A program made the position numbers and the translations under genes. Positions 9,067-17,325 of a DNA stretch of 64,000 nt are shown piece after piece (the stretch's first letter is position 1; every line of letters starts with the position of its first letter). The notes beneath the pieces were generated by a model. It ran no database searches. It had not been told where the DNA came from and was given only the letters and a program-made list of their open reading frames with translations. Source of the DNA: Paenibacillus sp. FSL H7-0331 (GTDB lineage Bacteria; Bacillota; Bacilli; Paenibacillales; NBRC-103111). The stretch lies in NCBI RefSeq assembly GCF_001956045.1, contig NZ_MRTH01000030.1, positions 1-64,000 of the forward strand. The letters are read 5' to 3'.

Positions 9067-9361
9067 ATGAGCAAGATTGTCGATGCGGTAACAACCTCAA
9101 AAGAAGAAACCCAACCCAGGGGAGTAATTGTCACTTATTGGGTTATAACGGTGCTGCTTGCATTCGTTGAGGGGAGCGGAGGAATTGAGGCTTAAGGAAT
9201 GGGCGTATGCAGGCATATTCTTTGGAATGACGGGTGCAGCTGCATCACATGCATTCGTGGGGGACTACGGGGCTTATGCGTACCATATTTGGAGCACTCT
9301 TGGTCTTGCAATCCTAGCTCTCGCCTCGTGGGCGCTACGTCCGAAGAGCCGCAAGCTTTAA
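9067..9361 (+). pseudogene. DoxX-like membrane protein gene with internal deletion
   Basis: The reading frame starts well (GGAGGAGG, then ATG at 9067) and encodes VIVTYWVITVLLAFV, a first DoxX-type helix. After VEGSGG the frame changes and terminates at 9195. The downstream half continues in another frame as RLKEWAYAGIFFGMTGAAAS and ALASWALRPKSRKL, matching the C-terminal half of the DoxX_2 family. The central helices are missing, so the gene is inactivated. It was evidently the ArsR target. Confidence 0.75.
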
Positions 9362-9392
9362 GGAGGTGATGAAATAATAAGGAGATGTTGTC

Positions 9393-9530
9393 ATGCAAGC
9401 ACGTATGAAAAACCCTGCAAAGAGCATATCCGATGCAATGAAGGCAATTCAGTCTTTAAATGCAGCAGTGCACAAGGGCGCAATATGGACGAACTGGTGC
9501 GGCAAGCTTGAAAAGGTGTTGGAACAATAA
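9393..9530 (+). pseudogene. Truncated carboxymuconolactone decarboxylase-family gene
   Basis: A 45-residue frame (ATG 9393, preceded by AAGGAG). The start MQARMKNPAKSISDAMKAIQ resembles the N terminus of AhpD-like/CMD proteins. The redox CxxC helix expected next is absent and the frame closes with WCGKLEKVLEQ. It is probably an internally deleted gene that was co-transcribed with the DoxX-like gene under ArsR control. Confidence 0.5.
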
Positions 9531-9554
9531 TCACCTGTTTATTACGAAAAAATC

Positions 9555-9587
9555 AAAACCGGCTGCATGCTGTTTGCAGCCGGTTTT
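9555..9587 (+). terminator. Terminator of the ArsR-controlled unit
   Basis: AAAACCGGCTGCA (9555-9567) and TGCAGCCGGTTTT (9575-9587) form a perfect 13-bp stem with a 7-base loop and a flanking T run. The stretch 9590-9784 after it holds no gene. Confidence 0.85.
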
Positions 9588-9784
9588 ATTTACATCAATA
9601 TGATCGGAAGGATGTTCATGATAAGCGAATCGAAACAATTAACCTAAAATACCTTCAAATTATGAACTCTCTTTCATTATCGATAAAACGAGCTTGTGTT
9701 AATAGAACTGAGGTTTAACCGTTGTTTAAATCGAGATAATCTTTCATGATTGCCTTCAAAATGGTCTTCTAAGAGGCTATCTTT

Positions 9785-10747
9785 CTAGACAAGACACCCA
9801 TGTCCTGCGAACGGATAGTCGATCGTAATACGCCCCGCCTGGCAATCGCCAATGCCGCTGTACAGATCGGCCTTGCCGTCCGGACGCATCACAATGCCCG
9901 AGGTAAAGACACAGTCGACCAAATCCGGTGCCTTGGCAGGTCCCGGCGGGTAGCAGGAACGACTTCCGATCAGCTGAAGGTCCGAGGACTCTCGGGTGGC
10001 TGGATCGAAGACGAAGGCCATGTTCAGGTACACCTTCACTTCCCCTCCGTTCTCATCCTTACCCCGGTAGCAAATGTGGCCGATGACGCCGATTTTGCCG
10101 CTGTCGAGCAGATAAGCCTGATTCACGCCTCCCCATTCGCCTTCCCCGAAGATGCCGTAAATGTAGGGTGCGTTCTCGATGACGTCCGCAGTCAACTCTT
10201 CCAGTCTGTCAACGATAGTGAAGCCGATCATGGATTCGCTCCCGTATTTGCTCCTCGTCTTCGCGCCGCGCGGACGCGAGAAGACGCCGATCTTGCCGTC
10301 CGGCAACGGAACAAGGCGAATATCCTTCATTTTGTTAGGTCCGGTAGTGAAGTAGTACAAATTGTGGAGGTCGATGCCCCGGAAGAAATAGCCGAAAAAT
10401 GTGCTGTATCTTCCACTCTGATATTGCACATGAGTCCCGCCCAATACAAGCTCATCACCGATCTCACTGATGTAAGGGTCCTCCAGAGTATAGATCATGC
10501 TATCTTCCACCACGGTCCATGCATCCTGTCCCGTCTCCCCGAACAGGCGGACCCAAGAGCGGGCCCATTCCTCGCGACGTTCTACCCGCCCGAACAAATA
10601 GCGCTTCCCGTCCCGTATGAACGGAATCGAAATATTGTAGACATCAAAACCGTCCACGCCATGAAATACCAAGGTCGCACTCTCATAGATCTTTTTTGTC
10701 GCTTCAAATTCAATTCTTTGCGTCTGCAGGGTCAAATTTCTCCACAC
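9785..10747 (-). CDS. DUF1861-family beta-propeller protein
   Basis: A 320-residue protein matching the DUF1861 (MTP-1-like) family, related in fold to five-bladed beta-propeller glycosidases and mannoside phosphorylases. Repeated blade-like strands are visible (RYLFGRVERREEWARSW, KIGVFSRPRGAKTRSKYGSE, ADLYSGIGDCQAGRITIDYPFAG). No signal peptide is seen, so it is cytoplasmic. It is last in the module B operon, 21 bases after the binding protein, and therefore probably acts on the imported glycoside; hydrolase versus phosphorylase cannot be told. The start is uncertain: GTG at 10747 overlaps an AAGGAAGG sequence, and TTG at 10735 is an alternative. Confidence 0.75.
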   Translation of the reverse strand: MWRNLTLQTQRIEFEATKKIYESATLVFHGVDGFDVYNISIPFIRDGKRYLFGRVERREEWARSWVRLFGETGQDAWTVVEDSMIYTLEDPYISEIGDELVLGGTHVQYQSGRYSTFFGYFFRGIDLHNLYYFTTGPNKMKDIRLVPLPDGKIGVFSRPRGAKTRSKYGSESMIGFTIVDRLEELTADVIENAPYIYGIFGEGEWGGVNQAYLLDSGKIGVIGHICYRGKDENGGEVKVYLNMAFVFDPATRESSDLQLIGSRSCYPPGPAKAPDLVDCVFTSGIVMRPDGKADLYSGIGDCQAGRITIDYPFAGHGCLV

Positions 10748-10768
10748 CTTCCTTTTGTTTCGACTCGT

Positions 10769-12301
10769 TTATTTTTGAGAAGCCTGATATTCCTTGAATT
10801 GTTTCTGGTATTCCGCAGCTACCTTATCCAGACCGGCTTTCCTCATTTTTTCCAATGCTGCCGGGAAGGCCTTGCCGTATTCTTGAACGCCCATATAAAT
10901 CGGGGTGATGCTCGCCGAAGCTTCCGACAAAATGTTGGTGTACTCGGTCCTTACTTTCGTCGGGTCAAAAACAAAATTCGCCGCGATACTGTTGATCGCT
11001 TTCGGATTTGGCTCAAACAAGACTTTGTTGTTGTCGGGAATGCTATTCTCCAAGTCAAAACGCATGAAGTTTACGTTGCCGTTCTGTGAATCCGATCCTC
11101 TATATCTCGAATTGTTATTGTTTTCCGGATCTTTGATCGGCTTAAAGCCCTTCTCGCCGTCCTTGGTGTAATGCTTACCCTCGATGCCATATTGAACCAG
11201 ATCATAATTCTCTTGACTTGCCAGCATCCAATCCATGAATTTGACGGCCGCTTCCGGATGCTTGCTGTTCACCGGCACGGCATTCCCGTTCTTGAAGGTG
11301 AGCGGACGCAGATATTCTTTCTCCGGATTAAACCATACAACACCGATATCGTCTACAGTGGCTTTTGGATTGTACTTCTTGAGCCCGTTCAGACTTCCGC
11401 CGGTTCCCAGACGGACGAACCATTCACCGCTGTCGAGTTGCGCATCTACCTGCTCCTGCTTCATGACCAAGATATCAGGATTGGTAATTCCTTTTGTGTA
11501 CAGCTCGCGCATGAAGGACGCATCCTTCTTGAACTCCTCGGTCTCAATCCAAGACTTGACCTCGCCGCTTTGATTCACATAGAAGAACTTATCCTTCACC
11601 GTAAACGGGAAGGTGTCATAAGTCCGGTGTAGGATGGACGTATGCAGGTAGATCGGATCAAAGTCCGACCGAGTGCCCAGATAGGGCTTGTTGCTTCCCT
11701 TCCAGTTCTTCATGACAATCTCCCAAGCGCTGATCAATTCAGCTGGGGTAGTCGGCTCTTTGAGATTGTTCGCACGGAGAATGTCGCGACGAATATTGAA
11801 TTGGCCTTCACTCGCCATTTCAACCCAATAAGATGGAACAGCATAATACTTGCCATCGATTTTAGCCCCGTCGAAGATATCATGCGGAATAGACTTTTTC
11901 AGATTTTTTCCATACTTTTCGATCGCATCCGAGATATTCGCCAATGCACCGCGATTATAGTAGCTGGAGAAAGGCGTGCGGTCCTGCATGACGTGGAACA
12001 GGTCGAAATCTTCGCCAGTAGACAGCATCAAGTTCAGCTTCTGATCCCACGCATCCCACGGAATATAGATTTTCTCGACCTCAACGCCGATACCGTCCGC
12101 AGCCAGCTTCCCATTGACCTTTTGGAACACTTCCTTGTAGTCTTTCGGCTCCGTGCCGGGAACCAAATATTTGATTTTGACCGCCTCAGCAGGCTTGTCT
12201 CCCTTATCCCCAGTGTTGGCTGAATTAGAATCCTTGCTGCATCCCATCAAGGTCGAAAGGACAAGCACCGCAGCTAATAGAAATGCGTTACGCTTTTTCA
12301 T
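10769..12301 (-). CDS. Extracellular sugar-binding lipoprotein (module B)
   Basis: A 510-residue CUT1 binding protein. The signal is MKKRNAFLLAAVLVLSTLMG followed by the lipobox Cys at residue 21. Typical features are LMLSTGEDFDLFHVMQ, PSYWVEMASEGQFNIRRDIL and PEAAVKFMDWMLASQENYDLVQYGIEG near the hinge and C-terminal lobe. ATG at 12301 follows AAGGAGG. It lies between the permease genes and the DUF1861 gene, all on the minus strand, and delivers ligand to those permeases. Confidence 0.9.
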   Translation of the reverse strand: MKKRNAFLLAAVLVLSTLMGCSKDSNSANTGDKGDKPAEAVKIKYLVPGTEPKDYKEVFQKVNGKLAADGIGVEVEKIYIPWDAWDQKLNLMLSTGEDFDLFHVMQDRTPFSSYYNRGALANISDAIEKYGKNLKKSIPHDIFDGAKIDGKYYAVPSYWVEMASEGQFNIRRDILRANNLKEPTTPAELISAWEIVMKNWKGSNKPYLGTRSDFDPIYLHTSILHRTYDTFPFTVKDKFFYVNQSGEVKSWIETEEFKKDASFMRELYTKGITNPDILVMKQEQVDAQLDSGEWFVRLGTGGSLNGLKKYNPKATVDDIGVVWFNPEKEYLRPLTFKNGNAVPVNSKHPEAAVKFMDWMLASQENYDLVQYGIEGKHYTKDGEKGFKPIKDPENNNNSRYRGSDSQNGNVNFMRFDLENSIPDNNKVLFEPNPKAINSIAANFVFDPTKVRTEYTNILSEASASITPIYMGVQEYGKAFPAALEKMRKAGLDKVAAEYQKQFKEYQASQK

Positions 12302-12359
12302 AAAAAATATTGACCTCCTTATATAGTGCTTTATTTATGTTAACCCCGAAGGGAATATA

Positions 12360-13232
12360 TCAGCCTTTGACCGAACCGATAACCATGCCTTTCACGAAGT
12401 ACTTCTGCAAATACGGATAGAGCAAGACGATCGGTCCGATCGTCACGATCGCCGTCGCCATCTTGACCGATTCCGAAGGAAGTGTCATATCGCTTGTTCC
12501 GGCCAACATCGTCATCTCGTTCAGCATGCTGATTTCCGATTGCAGCTGCAGAAGCATAAACTGCAGCGGGTATAAATCCTTGCTGTCGATCAGCATGATC
12601 GCATTCCACCAGTTGTTCCAGTAATCCAGTCCGTAGAAAAGCGCAATCGTCGCCAGAACGGGCATGCACAGCGGAAGATAGATCCGGAACGCAATCGTAA
12701 TGTCGTTTGCCCCATCAATGGTCGCCGACTCTCTCAGCGAATCGGGTACGCCGTTCATGAAGTTACGTACCAGAAAAAGGTTGAACGGGCTGAACAGAAG
12801 TGACGGAATAATTAATGCCAGAATATTGTTGGTCAAACCGAGCAAGCGGTTCATCAAATACCAAGGCACAATCCCGGCGGAAAAAATCATGGTGATGAAA
12901 AAATAGAGCGCCAGCAGATTACGGTATTTCACATTTTTGTTCGCCAGCGTATAACCAGCCATGGATGTCACCAAAACCGCAAGAAGCGTGCCGACAATCG
13001 TGACGAAGATGGAGATGGTGTAGCTCTGCATCACCTGGGAGCCGCCCGTAAAAATCAGTTTATAGGCATACAAGGAAAATTTCTCGGGGAAAAGACTGTA
13101 GCCGTTCTTCAATACGGCATCCTCATCCGTGACCGAGATCATCAGCACCAGCAGCATCGGAAGAAGGCAAATCGCCGAATACATCGAGATCAGGGTATAC
13201 ATGACCGTCTTGCTGAGGGAAAACTTCTTCAT
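12360..13232 (-). CDS. CUT1 ABC transporter permease, YtcP-like (module B)
   Basis: A 290-residue permease. The EAA loop reads LRESATIDGANDITIAFRIYLP and the C terminus YLQKYFVKGMVIGSVKG. ATG at 13232 follows AGGAGG. The first residue of the usual EAA signature is kept, but ESA replaces EAA. It works with the permease encoded upstream at 13284-14219; a shared ATPase from outside the window is required. Confidence 0.9.
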   Translation of the reverse strand: MKKFSLSKTVMYTLISMYSAICLLPMLLVLMISVTDEDAVLKNGYSLFPEKFSLYAYKLIFTGGSQVMQSYTISIFVTIVGTLLAVLVTSMAGYTLANKNVKYRNLLALYFFITMIFSAGIVPWYLMNRLLGLTNNILALIIPSLLFSPFNLFLVRNFMNGVPDSLRESATIDGANDITIAFRIYLPLCMPVLATIALFYGLDYWNNWWNAIMLIDSKDLYPLQFMLLQLQSEISMLNEMTMLAGTSDMTLPSESVKMATAIVTIGPIVLLYPYLQKYFVKGMVIGSVKG

Positions 13233-13283
13233 TACTATTCCTCCTAAAACCTTACTTCGGCAGGCTTTTGCCGGCTCGGGAAT

Positions 13284-14219
13284 TTAATACAAAGCGCCTT
13301 CTTTGAAAAATTTGCGGGTAATCGCATTCGTACCGAAGACGAGAATGAACCCGACCACGGACTGAAACAACCCGACGGCCATCGCTTCGGAAGGGTCGCC
13401 GATCTGACGCAAAGAGCGGAATACGTACGTATCGATGATGTCCGTGGTCGAATACAAGGTGCCGTTGTCGCCGACCAAGGCATAGATCATGCCGAAATCC
13501 CCATACATAATTTTGCCGATCGAGAGCAACGTCAGAATGACGACCGTAGGCATCATTAGAGGAAGGGTGATGCGCATGCACATCTGCCATCGGTTGGCCC
13601 CATCGATTTCGGCCGCTTCATACAAGGTTTCATCGATGCCGGTAATGGTAGCCAGATAAATCACGGCGCTCATCCCCGCTCCCTTCCATACATGCATCAC
13701 AGTGAGGATGGCGGGCCACACCTCCGGCTCCGTGTACCAGTTGACAGAGGCGATTCCGAGCTTATTCAGCATTTGGTTTACAAGTCCCATATCCATGGAG
13801 AAGAAAGCATACAGCACATAACTGACCACGATCCAGGAAATGAAATGCGGGAACAGCATTACCGATTGGCTGATTTTAACAAAGAGCTTCTTGCGTAATT
13901 CGTTCAACACGAGTGAAATCACAAGAGCCATCAGCGTACCAAAGACAATAAAGAGTAAATTCAGGAAAATGGTATTAAAGGTGACGGTTAAAGCCTTGTA
14001 GGAGCGAAAAAAAAACTCGAAGTTTTCCAACCCCACCCATTCGCTATTGAATATCCCCTTCGTATAATTGAATCGTTGAAAAGCAATGATCATATATGGA
14101 TAGGTCATATACCCGAAGATAAAAGTATACACCATCGCCGGAAGAACCAGCAGGTAAGACGTTCCGTTCTTATGGATATCAGAAAACATGCCGAATGCCA
14201 GTCGCTGTCTCTTTTCCAA
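13284..14219 (-). CDS. CUT1 ABC transporter permease, LplB-like (module B)
   Basis: A 311-residue permease, first gene of the module B operon. The N-terminal helix YLLVLPAMVYTFIFGYMTYPYM and the EAA loop LYEAAEIDGANRWQMCMRIT are clear. The start is TTG at 14219, 8 bases after AGGAGG. It is divergent from the regulator at 14513, which is presumably its activator. Confidence 0.9.
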   Translation of the reverse strand: MEKRQRLAFGMFSDIHKNGTSYLLVLPAMVYTFIFGYMTYPYMIIAFQRFNYTKGIFNSEWVGLENFEFFFRSYKALTVTFNTIFLNLLFIVFGTLMALVISLVLNELRKKLFVKISQSVMLFPHFISWIVVSYVLYAFFSMDMGLVNQMLNKLGIASVNWYTEPEVWPAILTVMHVWKGAGMSAVIYLATITGIDETLYEAAEIDGANRWQMCMRITLPLMMPTVVILTLLSIGKIMYGDFGMIYALVGDNGTLYSTTDIIDTYVFRSLRQIGDPSEAMAVGLFQSVVGFILVFGTNAITRKFFKEGALY

Positions 14220-14512
14220 TTTCTTATCCTCCTAAAAAGTTTTATGAGCGTTGCTTCCTGAATCGGTTTCGTACAAAACTCACTTCGGAAGCATAGGCTT
14301 AGTGAACATTTCTTGGCTACGTTGTCGCTTGCTATAACTCTATATCAGCGGGTAGGTGTTGCCAATTTTAAATACCGGATTTCGCTTTCACGATTCGAAT
14401 AAAGGGCTTTCAAATATCCGAACTGATTTTCATTTTTTAAGAATGGAGTATCTTTTTAACCTGCTTTATTTTATATTGAAGAAATTATACTAGCTGCAAC
14501 GGAGGAATCTTT
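14220..14512. promoter_or_regulatory. Divergent control region of module B
   Basis: A 293-bp gap between the transporter operon (minus) and the regulator (plus). No strong consensus promoter is seen in either direction, as expected for activator-dependent units. On the minus strand, TGAAAGCGAAATCC (14377-14390) resembles a cre site at 12 of 14 positions, but its second half is poor. GGAGG for the regulator lies at 14501-14505. Confidence 0.3.
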
Positions 14513-16831
14513 ATGCGAATCACCATGGATCGGCTTGTTCGATATAAGGCATTCCAGAAACTCACCATTTCATATTTTCTGCTCATTCTTCTCACGGTGA
14601 GTCTGCTGTCCACCTATCTCTTTTATTTTTTCTCCATGAGCGCAGTCAAAGAAATAGATCGCAATTCCAAAGCCATGCTATCCCAAATCAGCTACGCATC
14701 CGATGTCATCTATAACCAAGCCATGACGATCGGTAATTCCCTGCTTACCCAGCCGGAGATTACTTCATTCCTGAATGATACGGAGGAGGATAAGACAAGG
14801 AATTACCATGTCTTTCAACAATTGTCCCAGATTCAAAGCGCGTATCCGTACATATACAGTATCGGGATCTATCGACCATCCACGAAAACTGCAGTCGATA
14901 CGGCCGGGCTGCCGTTTGATTCCTCGCTCTACGCCATCAGCGCTGAGCAATATATGGAGTTTTACCCGCGGAGTCTGACCGTTCCTAACCGAAATAACGA
15001 TACGCCGCTGCAGTTCCTGACCTTTCTGCTGTACCCGAACTATTCACTGCGAACCACGAATAATCCGCTCATCTACATCAATATTGAGGAACAGTCCATC
15101 CTGACGACGATCCGCAAAATCGGCAAAGCGGATTCAGCCAATAACGTGTTCGTCATCAACAAAGAGGGCAAGGTGCTGTCTCATACGGATTCGAATCTGT
15201 TTCTGGAAGATTTGTCCGGCACACCGTATGTGCAGCAGATTTTGAGTCAGGATGAGACGGAGAGCAGCTTTACGGCAAATATTCAAAATGAGAAGCATCT
15301 GATTACTTATGTGAAGTCCGAGGAAATGGACTGGTATTTTGTAAGCGTTACCCCATACTCCAGTCTGATCTCCAATATTGACCATCTTCGCAATGTTACA
15401 ATGCTTGTGACGGGAGGGATCGTGCTGATCGGCCTGCTTGTTTCAATTTATCTGAGTAAAAACATTTATAGGCCGCTTTCGACTTTGTTTGAGAAGATCA
15501 TACAGAATTCAGCTACTCTAAAGTCGCCGTTCATCGATGAATATCAGGTCATGGCTGAAATGTTCACAACGCTAGAGGAAAGGGAAAAGTCGATGCAATT
15601 CGTTATCAACCGCTCATCCCGAACGATTCGGGAGCATTATCTGCATTCACTGATCAGAAACAATTCGCTCGATACCTCCGTACCTGGAGAACTCATTCGG
15701 GACATCGATGAGGAGCTTTCAGGGCCTTATTTCTGCGTGATCGTGTTCAAAATCCATGATCTGGAGCCAGCGAAAGGGGGAACGGAAGGCGGACAGAAGC
15801 CGCTGTTGCGCTTCGCCCTAGGCAATATTGCAAAGGAGATGCTGGAGCCTCTCGGGGCATGTGATTATTTGATTACAGGGGAAAATGAAGCGGTAGCCAT
15901 CTGCCAGTATACGAAGAACGAGCGGCCTGATGAGTTGAAACCTGCCTTGCGCAACGTACAGGGTTTCCTAAATCGATACTTCAAACTGGCGGTCTCTATC
16001 GGGGTAGGAGACATGAGCTATGGTAGAAAAAATATCTCGTTCTCCTATACCTCGGCACAGCAGTATGTGAAGTATCGATTGATTTATGGAAAAGAATCGA
16101 TTCTGGATGCCCAGACAACCCGATCGCATATTATGACCACCGTAAATTACCCTATCGATTGTGAGAAGAGGCTGATTGAAGCCGTTCAATCCGGCAAACC
16201 GGATTCCGTTCGGGATGCCACCGAACAGTTTATCGAGCAAATCTCATCCGGTTCAGTGAACCAAGTGATTACATACAGCATTCAATTAATGCTCTCCCTG
16301 CTCAAGCATTTTGATTATCTGCAGCATCTTTCAGACTCTAATTTCAATGAATATTTGGATGTGGTTACCGATATCGAGGCTGCCGAGAACTTAACGGAAG
16401 TCAAGAACATTTTCATCCGATATTGCACCAACATATGCACCCTGATCGAGGAGAAAAACCGTTGGATAAACGCTCAAAAGCACAACGTTGTCATTGAAAA
16501 GGTTCAAAACTATATCCAGGAGCATTATGCCGAACCGAATTTATCCCTTGAGCTAGTGTCCAATATTGCCAGTTTGTCTCCAAGTTATCTGGGAAAGCTG
16601 TTCAAAGTAGCAATCCGGCAATCGTTCAGTGAATATCTGAATCATATCCGACTGGAAAAGGCCAAGGAACTGCTCACGTCGACCAATGAGACCGCCGCAA
16701 ATATCAGCGAATCGGTCGGTATATATAATGCAACCTACTTTTCCACGTTATTTAAGAAAAAGTACGGCCTGTCTCCTTCGGCTTTCCGCGAGCAGGAATC
16801 AATAAAGAAAAAGAAGATGGTAAATGATTAA
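14513..16831 (+). CDS. Membrane-anchored AraC-family sensor-regulator (module B)
   Basis: A 772-residue one-component regulator. One helix near residues 15-40 (LTISYFLLILLTVSLLSTYLFYFF) and a second near 295-315 (LVTGGIVLIGLLVSIYL) bracket an extracytoplasmic sensor-like domain. A linker follows, and the C-terminal AraC helix-turn-helix pair includes SLELVSNIASLSPSYLGKLFKVAIRQ and AANISESVGIYNATYFSTLFKKKYG. ATG at 14513 follows GGAGG by 7 bases. It is divergent from the module B transporter and most likely its activator. Confidence 0.88.
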   Translation: MRITMDRLVRYKAFQKLTISYFLLILLTVSLLSTYLFYFFSMSAVKEIDRNSKAMLSQISYASDVIYNQAMTIGNSLLTQPEITSFLNDTEEDKTRNYHVFQQLSQIQSAYPYIYSIGIYRPSTKTAVDTAGLPFDSSLYAISAEQYMEFYPRSLTVPNRNNDTPLQFLTFLLYPNYSLRTTNNPLIYINIEEQSILTTIRKIGKADSANNVFVINKEGKVLSHTDSNLFLEDLSGTPYVQQILSQDETESSFTANIQNEKHLITYVKSEEMDWYFVSVTPYSSLISNIDHLRNVTMLVTGGIVLIGLLVSIYLSKNIYRPLSTLFEKIIQNSATLKSPFIDEYQVMAEMFTTLEEREKSMQFVINRSSRTIREHYLHSLIRNNSLDTSVPGELIRDIDEELSGPYFCVIVFKIHDLEPAKGGTEGGQKPLLRFALGNIAKEMLEPLGACDYLITGENEAVAICQYTKNERPDELKPALRNVQGFLNRYFKLAVSIGVGDMSYGRKNISFSYTSAQQYVKYRLIYGKESILDAQTTRSHIMTTVNYPIDCEKRLIEAVQSGKPDSVRDATEQFIEQISSGSVNQVITYSIQLMLSLLKHFDYLQHLSDSNFNEYLDVVTDIEAAENLTEVKNIFIRYCTNICTLIEEKNRWINAQKHNVVIEKVQNYIQEHYAEPNLSLELVSNIASLSPSYLGKLFKVAIRQSFSEYLNHIRLEKAKELLTSTNETAANISESVGIYNATYFSTLFKKKYGLSPSAFREQESIKKKKMVND

Positions 16832-17081
16832 CTGCAACAAAGCGCTATGATCTACAGCGATATGTAGGATTAATGCATCTTTTTGTTCTGGATCTAGCTT
16901 TAAGCCAATAATTGCTGCGGCAGCTGCATCCTTGGTTTCTTTATAGTACGCATATACAACACGGAAAGGATCTGCTTCATATGTCTTCAAGACCCTGTTC
17001 ATCTTCTCTGTACCGACCTGTTCTCCGATAGTTGACCAAGCTTTTAAAATTACGCTTATTTCAAATAATATTCGTCCCGAA
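16799..17081 (-). other. Possible gene relic, unidentified
   Basis: A minus-strand frame reads on without a stop from about 17081, giving ILKAWSTIGEQVGTEKMNRV followed by an alanine-rich part (KDAAAAAIIGLKLDPEQKDALILH). The composition looks coding, but there is no good start or ribosome-binding site except a weak ATG at 17002, and the end overlaps the regulator. It could be a degraded gene. The stretch 17082-17290 shows nothing else. Confidence 0.2.
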
Positions 17082-17290
17082 CGATGTATGTCCTATATTT
17101 GTAATTTTACTGCCTGATTGCTTAACGGCCAATACATCTTTATCAAAGATCTTATTTTGTGAAGAAGTATTGAGGAAGCAAAAAAATCCTTTACCGGTGG
17201 CTCTTTAAGCATCGCTGAGTTCCGTTATTATCTTTTGACATGCACATTGTTTATAGAACCCATATCCAATAATTCATATCCTCATAAAAA

Positions 17291-17308
17291 CAGACCCTTC
17301 CGAGTCTG
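17291..17308 (-). terminator. Short terminator after the module C regulator
   Basis: On the minus strand CAGAC, an 8-base loop and GTCTG are followed by TTTTT, 18 bases beyond the regulator stop codon. Confidence 0.5.
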
Positions 17309-17325
17309 CTGGAATAGAAGGATCA

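Noticed and set aside
9800..11089. Long plus-strand open frame (429 residues) opposite the DUF1861 gene
   Set aside because: It is antisense to the DUF1861 gene and the end of the binding-protein gene, has no recognisable family or ribosome-binding site, and its length is explained by codon bias of the real genes.
14377..14390. cre site in the module B control region
   Set aside because: Only one half matches well; kept as a remark, not as a supported feature.
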